From: Dethiosulfatibacter sp. | GTDB lineage: Bacteria > Bacillota_A > Clostridia > Tissierellales > Dethiosulfatibacteraceae | Assembly: GCA_019084435.1 (NCBI GenBank) | Contig: JAHRFV010000041.1 | Location: 1 to 11,411 of the forward strand | Direction: 5' to 3' | Length of the DNA: 11,411 nucleotides | Part shown: piece after piece, positions 6,860 through 11,411 of the stretch | Layout of the letters: every line of letters starts with the position of its first letter | How positions within the stretch are numbered: position 1 is the stretch's first letter | Notes under the pieces: generated by a model | The model's input: only the letters and a program-made list of their open reading frames with translations | What the model was told of the DNA's origin: nothing | Database searches by the model: none | Position numbers and translations under genes: made by a program

Positions 6860-6901
6860 ATTATAATGCAACTAGTTGTGTTTATTCGTAACATTTGTTA
6901 C
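6860..6901 (-). promoter_or_regulatory. hcp promoter with CRP/FNR-type palindrome at -41.5
   Basis: On the minus strand a perfect TATAAT (6865-6860) lacks a recognisable -35. Upstream lies the perfect palindrome GTAACA-AA-TGTTAC (6901-6888). Counting TATAAT as -12 to -7, the start point is 6853 and the palindrome centre (6894.5) falls at exactly -41.5. That is the class II activator position used by CRP/FNR proteins. HcpR, a CRP/FNR-family regulator, controls hcp in many anaerobes, and my recollection is that the clostridial form favours a GTAAC-N4-GTTAC site, which this fits. The regulator gene itself is not in the window. A second small palindrome, CAACTAGTTG (6878-6869), lies between the two elements and is unexplained. 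Confidence 0.7.
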
Positions 6902-6902
6902 T

Positions 6903-6949
6903 AAAAATTAAAGTCACTAAAGTATTTTTGCAAACCCTTTAATGACTTT
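6903..6949 (-). terminator. Intrinsic terminator of the ferritin-like gene
   Basis: A 13-pair stem with arms at 6949-6937 and 6922-6910 and a 14-base loop. On the minus strand it is followed by AATTTTTAG; the single G-U pair is in the minus-strand RNA. It lies 21 bases after the ferritin-like stop and just upstream of the hcp activator-like palindrome, isolating hcp from its neighbour. The mirror orientation is also followed by T-rich sequence, but no plus-strand gene ends here. Confidence 0.75.
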
Positions 6950-6969
6950 AACTCTATTTATATATTTAA

Positions 6970-7482
6970 TTATAATCTGATTTTTTTTATGTCTTCTCGC
7001 AATCGATTAAGATCAGCCAGAAAATCTTCTATATCATGTTCATGCTCAAGCTCGTCGTTCAGAATAGTCTTGGCCATCTGATTGGTGGCATAATCCTTGC
7101 CTTCGGTAAAAGCTGTGATATCCTGATATCTCTGAATTGCACATCTTTCGCCTTCAAGATTCTGTTTCAATATTTCTTCCACATATGGGTCTGTGGGCTC
7201 TTCGTATGCACATTTCGCATACTCTGTCCATTTGTTTGGGTTTAGGATTGGTGTCCCGCCCAATTGAATGATTCTATCCACCACGAGTACCGCATGACCC
7301 AATTCTTCGGTCGCATGCAACAACAGTTCAGGCTCTATCTCACTTCTCATTGGACCTTCCAACAGTCTGGCTCCAATCCAGTACTGATAATAGGCCAACC
7401 ATTCTTCGGCTAATGCCTCATTCAACATTTGAATCAGCTGTTCTACATCTAAATTTGCAATATCAACTGCTTTTTTTCCCAT
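6970..7482 (-). CDS. Ferritin-like diiron protein, Dps-like (DPSL) type
   Basis: A 170-residue four-helix-bundle protein. The diiron pattern is visible: a glutamate in helix A (ALAEEWLAYYQY, Glu26 or Glu27), E60-x-x-H63 (TEELGHA), a glutamate in EGERCAIQRY (110-119) and E144-x-x-H147 (DELEHEHD). Cys91 (AKCAYEEP) and Cys114 (GERCAIQRY) sit where DPS-like 'thioferritins' of archaea and anaerobes carry a conserved cysteine pair near the iron site. Such proteins store iron and consume H2O2. Bacterioferritin-type annotation is the main alternative; I see no clear haem-binding Met. The start at 7482 follows AAAGGAGG by 7 bases. The gene is monocistronic and shares a 215-base divergent intergenic region with the sigma-54 activator gene. 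Together with hcp next door it suggests a local stress-protection pair for an anaerobe. Confidence 0.85.
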   Translation of the reverse strand: MGKKAVDIANLDVEQLIQMLNEALAEEWLAYYQYWIGARLLEGPMRSEIEPELLLHATEELGHAVLVVDRIIQLGGTPILNPNKWTEYAKCAYEEPTDPYVEEILKQNLEGERCAIQRYQDITAFTEGKDYATNQMAKTILNDELEHEHDIEDFLADLNRLREDIKKIRL

Positions 7483-7534
7483 GTCAAAACCTCCTTTATA
7501 TATTTAGCATTTTTTCTAAGAAATACTTACTTTT

Positions 7535-7568
7535 ATTATAACTATTTATGCAATCACTTTCAAGTGAT
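7535..7568 (-). promoter_or_regulatory. Promoter of the ferritin-like gene with overlapping operator-like palindrome
   Basis: On the minus strand TTGAAA (7563-7558), a 17-base spacer and a perfect TATAAT (7540-7535) form a strong sigma-A promoter; the start point is near 7528. The perfect palindrome ATCACTT-TC-AAGTGAT (7553-7568) covers the -35, centred near -32.5. A protein bound there would block RNA polymerase, so repression is the simpler reading. The sequence is not a PerR or Fur box that I recognise. Confidence 0.7.
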
Positions 7569-7638
7569 ATGGTCGATTAGTGCTAAACTAATTGATTTTA
7601 ATTGTTTATTATATATTACGACATTTATATTCAATCTG

Positions 7639-7670
7639 TTGAAGATACAATTACATTATACTATAATGTA
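7639..7670 (+). promoter_or_regulatory. Promoter of the sigma-54 activator gene with a 19-base palindrome on the -10
   Basis: TTGAAG (7639-7644), a 17-base spacer and a perfect TATAAT (7662-7667) form a sigma-A promoter with a start point near 7674 and a 24-base leader. The perfect palindrome TACATTATA-C-TATAATGTA (7652-7670) overlaps the -10. The 9-1-9 layout recalls Fur/PerR-family boxes, but the bases do not match their consensus. It may be an operator for the activator itself or for an unlinked repressor. Confidence 0.7.
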
Positions 7671-7697
7671 TATATATTTTTTAATGGGGGATTGGCA

Positions 7698-9095
7698 ATG
7701 ATTGACTCTTTGAATGATGTTTCCAACAATGAATTATTAAAAGCCATCATTGAACGCTTAGACGCGGTAGTCATAAGCGATAGCGAGGGCCGTTATGTCT
7801 ATGTCAACAACAATTGGACTGAACTAATGGGAGGCATAACATTAGAAGAGGTTAAAGGTCTATATGTTCATGATCTGGTGCCTGAAACCAAAGTAGATGA
7901 AGCGATACAAACCGGTAAAATACTCACTGCAAATGATTTAACCATTAGAACAAAAAATGGGGATGTCAAAATGTTTTGCACATACATTCCTATATTCAGC
8001 TTTGGTGCTGTTGTAGGATGTTTTACCTATACTGTTTTTAGAGGTATGGATGAAGCAATGAATTTTGTTGCTCAAGTCAATGGCCTCATGAATAAGGTAG
8101 AATATTACAAGAAAGAATTAAAAGAAATACGAGGCGCCAAATATAGCATCAACAATATTGTCGGAAACAGCAACGCCATTAAGAGAGTAAAAAGTGATAT
8201 CTTCAAAGCTTCCAGATCTCTATCAAATGTTCTCATAGAAGGCGAGACTGGTAGTGGAAAAGAACTGGTTGCACATGCCATCCATGATTTAAGCAACAGA
8301 ATGGATGCACCATTCATCAAAGTCAACTGTGCAGCAATTCCCAGCGAATTGCTTGAATCAGAGTTTTTTGGATATGAGTATGGTGCGTTTACAGGCGCAA
8401 AAAAAGGCGGGAAAGAAGGAAAGTTCCAAATGGCAAATACAGGCAGTATTTTCCTTGATGAAATAAATCAGATGCCACTGGTATTACAACCAAAAATACT
8501 AAGGGTCTTGCAAGAGAAAGAAGTTGAACCTTTGGGCGGTAAAACAACAGTTCTACTAGATGCGAGAGTGATTGCAGCAACAAATATTCCTTTGGAAAAA
8601 TTAGTTAAAGAAAACAGATTCAGAAGTGACCTGTTTTACAGATTGAATGTTTTAGTTATCAGAATACCGCCATTAAGAGAACGAAAAGAAGACATACCTT
8701 TAATAGCAGACAGCTTGCTTGATCGACTAAATTTCCAAATGGGGATGAGTGTTCCTGGTATATCTGATCATGCCAAGCAAAAGCTAAAAGAATACGACTG
8801 GCCTGGTAATATCAGGGAGCTTCAAAATGTTATTGAAAGAGCTATGAATACCGTATGGTGTGATACTATCGAATGGTCTCACATTTCTGATTATTTTGAG
8901 AACCGACAAATGTTTAAACAGAATCCACATAATAGTGGCCACGATTATGAGATTAAAACCATAAAAAGGAATTTGGAGAAGAGTGTAGTGACCTCTGCTA
9001 TAGAGAAATGTGATGGAAATAAAACAGAAGCAGCTAGAATGCTAGGAATATCTCGTACCATGCTTTATAAAAAAATCAAAAGCTATCAAATATAA
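7698..9095 (+). CDS. PAS-domain sigma-54-dependent transcriptional activator
   Basis: A 465-residue enhancer-binding protein. An N-terminal PAS sensor (about 10-125, with AVVISDSEGRYVYVNNNWTE) is followed by a short coiled linker and a sigma-54 AAA+ domain (about 150-385). Visible motifs are Walker A GETGSGKE (182-189), GAFTGA (229-234), which contacts sigma-54, Walker B SIFLDEI (250-256), arginine finger region FRSDLFYRLN (308-317) and DWPGNIRELQN (367-377). A Fis-type helix-turn-helix closes the protein (about 434-462, NKTEAARMLGISRTMLYKKIK). There is no phosphoreceiver domain, so activation probably follows ligand binding or redox sensing by the PAS domain. The start at 7698 is chosen because GGGGGAT lies 6-7 bases upstream; the open frame extends to 7602 but that part covers the promoter and has no ribosome site. 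Downstream are candidate binding sites and a sigma-54 promoter for a symporter gene, its probable target. Confidence 0.93.
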   Translation: MIDSLNDVSNNELLKAIIERLDAVVISDSEGRYVYVNNNWTELMGGITLEEVKGLYVHDLVPETKVDEAIQTGKILTANDLTIRTKNGDVKMFCTYIPIFSFGAVVGCFTYTVFRGMDEAMNFVAQVNGLMNKVEYYKKELKEIRGAKYSINNIVGNSNAIKRVKSDIFKASRSLSNVLIEGETGSGKELVAHAIHDLSNRMDAPFIKVNCAAIPSELLESEFFGYEYGAFTGAKKGGKEGKFQMANTGSIFLDEINQMPLVLQPKILRVLQEKEVEPLGGKTTVLLDARVIAATNIPLEKLVKENRFRSDLFYRLNVLVIRIPPLRERKEDIPLIADSLLDRLNFQMGMSVPGISDHAKQKLKEYDWPGNIRELQNVIERAMNTVWCDTIEWSHISDYFENRQMFKQNPHNSGHDYEIKTIKRNLEKSVVTSAIEKCDGNKTEAARMLGISRTMLYKKIKSYQI

Positions 9096-9099
9096 TGAG

Positions 9100-9133
9100 T
9101 GTAAATATTTGTTTACGACAACTTTTGTTTACA
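9100..9133 (+). promoter_or_regulatory. Candidate upstream activator sites (distal)
   Basis: TGTAAA-TATTTG-TTTACG (9100-9117) is an inverted repeat with 6-base arms and one end mismatch. Sixteen bases further comes another TTTACA half-site (9128-9133) without a good partner. The centre of the first is about 192 bases upstream of the predicted sigma-54 start point, a normal distance for enhancer sites. It lies 5 bases after the activator stop codon. Confidence 0.5.
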
Positions 9134-9185
9134 CATACCTATAACATAGCTGTATCTAGACTATTAGAAATATTATAATACTTCT

Positions 9186-9203
9186 TGTAAACTTTTATTT
9201 ACA
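9186..9203 (+). promoter_or_regulatory. Candidate upstream activator site (proximal)
   Basis: TGTAAA-CTTTTA-TTTACA is a perfect 6-6-6 inverted repeat with the same arms and spacing as the distal site, centred about 106 bases upstream of the predicted start point. Sharing of arms and spacer length between the two sites is what would be expected for a dimeric Fis-type activator. Confidence 0.6.
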
Positions 9204-9226
9204 CTAATAAAGTGCTTTATATGATT

Positions 9227-9272
9227 AAAGCCCTGAAAACGTTTATTTTCAGGGCTTTCTATCTGTTTTTTT
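9227..9272 (+). terminator. Intrinsic terminator of the sigma-54 activator gene
   Basis: A perfect 13-pair stem, AAAGCCCTGAAAA (9227-9239) with TTTTCAGGGCTTT (9246-9258), and a 6-base loop are followed by CTATCTGTTTTTTTA. It separates the activator transcript from the sigma-54 promoter that begins two bases later. Its position between activator sites and promoter does not affect looping. Confidence 0.92.
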
Positions 9273-9273
9273 A

Positions 9274-9290
9274 TTGGCATAGTTTTTGCT
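9274..9290 (+). promoter_or_regulatory. Sigma-54 (-24/-12) promoter of the symporter gene
   Basis: TTGGCATAGTTTTTGCT matches the consensus TGGCAC-N5-TTGCW at all but one base. The invariant GG (9276-9277) and GC (9288-9289) are correctly 12 bases apart. The predicted start point is 9301, giving a leader of about 100 bases. No sigma-A promoter of comparable quality was seen in 9096-9401. This predicts strict dependence on RpoN and on an enhancer-binding protein such as the one encoded just upstream. Confidence 0.85.
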
Positions 9291-9401
9291 ATCAATTCAA
9301 ATGACTAAAACTATGGAGGTGAATTTAAAACAGATACTCACACCAACTTGAAGCGCAAAAGTTTTGCTCGGTTTTAAAAAAATTTAAAAGGAGTGATTTT
9401 T

Positions 9402-11300
9402 TTGACAATTAATATTTCTTTAATGGTTATGTTCGCCTTATTTGCGGCTATGCTACTATACGGTGGCTATGTGTCCAGAAAATGGATCAATGATTCATCT
9501 GACTATCTTCTGGCAGGAAGAGAAGTCAGTATGCTGATTAACGTTTTCGGTGTGGCTGCTATCGGTTTTGCCGGTACTTCCATAACTCTCTGTCCTGGGT
9601 TCACTGTGTTGTATGGAATTGAAGGCGGACTCATGTTTGGGATCGCTTACTTACTTGCAGGGCTTATGCTATATGGAATTGTTTTTGCAAAATTCATCAG
9701 GAGATGTGGTGCACAAACTCTGCCAGAATGGTTAGAAATGAGATTTGACTCGCGAACAAGAACAATAGTCACAGTTACCACTGTACTGGGTTTACTTGGT
9801 ATTCTAGCAAATAACGTTGTTTCAATGGCTATAACTGTTTCTGGTTTTACTGGTTGGAATTATCTCATCACGACTTCTATAGTCTACGCAATGTTTCTAA
9901 TTTTTACATATGCGGGGGGATTCTGGGCTGTTACACTAACCGACTTCATGCAAATGATCATCGGCCTAGTCGCACTTCCAATTCTACTGATTTCTTTAAT
10001 GATGAAATTCGGTGGAATAGGTGCGACAATTGCAAACTGGCCTGGACCTCTAGGGGCATACCAGGCTGGAATAACCGGGGCGTCTATGCCTGTCTGGTCT
10101 TTAAAATATCCCAGTTATTTTACTCTTTTTCTACTGTTTGCCATGTTCCTTGTCTGGGGAAACAATTACTACTGGCTTAGAGTAGCATCCTGTAGAAGTG
10201 AACGAGTTGCAAGAAGATCATATGTATACGCTGCTTTGCTTTTGCTGTTTGTCAACTACTCGATACTTTACATTGTTGGAATATATGCAGGAACACATAT
10301 GACAGATGTTTTTGCAGGAGGTGTAACTCCTATGGCCGCCTTTGGTGTCGCCCTTAGAGGTGTGGCTCCGGTAGTTGCCAGCTTTGCTCTATTGGCTGCT
10401 TTAGCTGCTTCGATATCTACCGCCACAACTGCTCATATGGGTGCTACTTCCACAACAGTAAGAGATATCTATGGGAAACTCTTTAAACCTAATGCAGGCC
10501 CTAAAGACCTTATTAAACCTTCAAAGGTCATTATGTTGATCCTAGGTGTTTTAGTATGGTTTCTTTCTTTCTATCCCGGTGGCCCAACTTACTTATTCGC
10601 ATTTGCCAATGCCTGGCTTGGACCTCCTGCTGTTTTAGTATTCTTTGGTGCTTTCTGGCCACGAATCACAAAAGATGGTGCTTTCTGGGGAGCAATTATC
10701 AGTATAGGTTCAATGATGGTGATTGCAATTCTTGATTTGACAAAAATCTGGTCTATCTCAGTCTATATGCATCAGGGAGTGTTTGGAGTCATCATAACGC
10801 TGGTTCTGACTGTAGGCATTAGTATGCTGACCAAACCAAACTATTATGGTGTAAGTAATTGGACACTGAAACCTGTAGGCGAGGTTAAAGATGCGCCAAT
10901 ATCAGATTTCGAGCAAAAAGTATTGGACTTGATTAGAAAAGGCTTTGATACCATGGGCGAAATTACTGATTATCTCGGTGTTGACTCAAGCGTCAGCAAT
11001 AAAGCCATAGAATCTCTAGATCAAAAAAGATTTATCACAAGAGATTCTAAAATAGGGTCTGGTTTCTTTAAATTTGAAATCACGGAACAAGGTAAAAAGA
11101 AACTGAATGTCCTTAACGATGCAGAGGCCAAGCTTTTAGAAAAAGGTCTGACGAATGAAGAGCTTCAATTATTATGGGCTGTTTCCAAAGGTAAAGAATC
11201 TATTTATGCTTATGCCAGAGAAATTGACATGTCTTCATTGAAGTTCTCGATTCTATCCGCGAAACTAATAAAAAATGGTTTTCTAGGTAGTGTAAAGTAA
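9402..11300 (+). CDS. Sodium:solute symporter (SSS family) with C-terminal winged-helix-like extension
   Basis: A 632-residue membrane transporter. About the first 480 residues form the SSS core of roughly 12-13 spans, with SDYLLAGREVS after span 1, AGGFWAVTLTDFMQ in the middle, and ASISTATTAHMGATSTTVRDIY (about 336-357), the segment that carries the Na2 sodium site in this family. The substrate cannot be read; organic acids, amino acids and vitamins are all taken up by SSS members. The last 130 or so residues are not typical: ISDFEQKVLDLIRKGFDTM to EITEQGKKKL (about 500-568) resembles a winged helix, and LTNEELQLLWAV to KLIKNGFL (about 583-628) looks like a second such module. The start is TTG at 9402, 8 bases after AGGAG (9389-9393); the GTG at 9393 overlaps that site and cannot be used with it. 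The gene is controlled by a sigma-54 promoter and probably by the activator upstream. Confidence 0.88.
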   Translation: MTINISLMVMFALFAAMLLYGGYVSRKWINDSSDYLLAGREVSMLINVFGVAAIGFAGTSITLCPGFTVLYGIEGGLMFGIAYLLAGLMLYGIVFAKFIRRCGAQTLPEWLEMRFDSRTRTIVTVTTVLGLLGILANNVVSMAITVSGFTGWNYLITTSIVYAMFLIFTYAGGFWAVTLTDFMQMIIGLVALPILLISLMMKFGGIGATIANWPGPLGAYQAGITGASMPVWSLKYPSYFTLFLLFAMFLVWGNNYYWLRVASCRSERVARRSYVYAALLLLFVNYSILYIVGIYAGTHMTDVFAGGVTPMAAFGVALRGVAPVVASFALLAALAASISTATTAHMGATSTTVRDIYGKLFKPNAGPKDLIKPSKVIMLILGVLVWFLSFYPGGPTYLFAFANAWLGPPAVLVFFGAFWPRITKDGAFWGAIISIGSMMVIAILDLTKIWSISVYMHQGVFGVIITLVLTVGISMLTKPNYYGVSNWTLKPVGEVKDAPISDFEQKVLDLIRKGFDTMGEITDYLGVDSSVSNKAIESLDQKRFITRDSKIGSGFFKFEITEQGKKKLNVLNDAEAKLLEKGLTNEELQLLWAVSKGKESIYAYAREIDMSSLKFSILSAKLIKNGFLGSVK

Positions 11301-11306
11301 CGTATG

Positions 11307-11373
11307 AAAAAAAAGGTCAAGGGAAGTGACTAGACAAATCCTGAAAATTCAAGCAGCTGACGTCGCCCTTGAC
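11307..11373. repeat. Large inverted repeat next to an A8 run; terminator or element end
   Basis: GTCAAGGG (11316-11323) and CCCTTGAC (11366-11373) are perfect 8-base arms 42 bases apart. Eight A's (11307-11314) lie just outside, so minus-strand RNA would have the stem followed by C and eight U's, as in a terminator for a minus-strand gene beyond the right edge. Between the arms a smaller hairpin (about 11341-11354) is possible. Further right, CCTAGCAATGCTGG (11380-11393) and GGTA-A5-TACC (11393-11405) are also self-complementary. The region is visibly richer in G and C than the rest of the intergenic DNA. No terminator for the symporter gene is otherwise evident. Confidence 0.5.
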
Positions 11374-11411
11374 AGCAAACCCTAGCAATGCTGGTAAAAA
11401 ATACCGACGGC

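Noticed and set aside
7602..7697. Thirty-two extra N-terminal residues for the sigma-54 activator.
   Set aside because: This stretch contains the -35, the -10 and the palindrome, has no ribosome site, and the residues do not belong to the PAS domain.
9301..9351. Sixteen-codon reading frame in the symporter leader, starting ATG at 9301 or 9313, with a GGAGG at 9315-9319.
   Set aside because: The first ATG coincides with the predicted start point and neither ATG has a ribosome site upstream; the GGAGG lies inside the frame and has no start codon at a usable distance. Not called as a leader peptide.
9393..9401. Upstream GTG start for the symporter.
   Set aside because: The GTG overlaps the AGGAG ribosome binding sequence itself, so the TTG at 9402 is the better start.
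11301..11411. A known riboswitch (cyclic di-GMP type I was considered because of GCAAACC and TACCGACGG-like pieces).
   Set aside because: The order and spacing of the conserved pieces do not match that class, nor the other classes I could compare from memory.

Overview
The window looks like chromosomal DNA of a low-GC, strictly anaerobic Firmicute, most likely a member of the Clostridia. It is AT-rich, has strong AGGAGG-type ribosome binding sites, two TTG starts, a class I hybrid cluster protein of the kind found in anaerobes, and CoA-dependent fermentation genes. Nothing in the sequence fixes the genus.

Minus-strand half (about 1-7482), in transcription order. A Dps-like/bacterioferritin-like diiron protein has its own sigma-A promoter and terminator. 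The hybrid cluster protein gene hcp follows, with a TATAAT box, a CRP/FNR-type palindrome centred exactly 41.5 bases upstream of the predicted start point, and its own terminator. Next comes a tight four-gene unit: nicotinate phosphoribosyltransferase, a FabK/nitronate-monooxygenase-like flavoprotein, a DUF2177 membrane protein and a HutP-family RNA-binding antiterminator. Last are a family III (CaiB/BaiF) CoA-transferase and the first 55 codons of a biotin-dependent carboxyltransferase subunit that runs off the left edge. Fermentation of an acyl-CoA/dicarboxylic acid is the likely theme of these last two genes, but the substrate is not readable.

The most interesting stretch is the roughly 280-base gap between hutP and the CoA-transferase gene. 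On the minus strand it carries three NAG triplets spaced by exactly 4 bases (GAG-taaa-TAG-taaa-TAG). They abut a strong intrinsic terminator that ends just before the CoA-transferase ribosome binding site. A partial second copy of the NAG element lies 54 bases upstream. This is the architecture of the Bacillus hut antitermination site (hutP, then NAG site and terminator, then structural genes), but hutH is replaced by a CoA-transferase gene. The HutP homologue keeps the metal-binding histidines, yet by alignment from memory it appears to lack two residues tied to L-histidine binding, so the ligand may differ.

Plus-strand half (about 7602-11300). A PAS-AAA+-Fis sigma-54 activator gene has a perfect sigma-A promoter layout overlapped by a 19-base palindrome. 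It is followed by inverted repeats of the form TGTAAA-N6-TTTACA (candidate activator sites), a terminator, a near-perfect -24/-12 sigma-54 promoter, and a sodium:solute symporter with an unusual cytoplasmic C-terminal extension resembling two winged-helix modules. Together these read as a self-contained, sigma-54-controlled uptake system.

The last 110 bases after the symporter hold a large inverted repeat in locally GC-richer sequence, possibly a terminator for a gene beyond the edge or the end of a mobile or repeated element.
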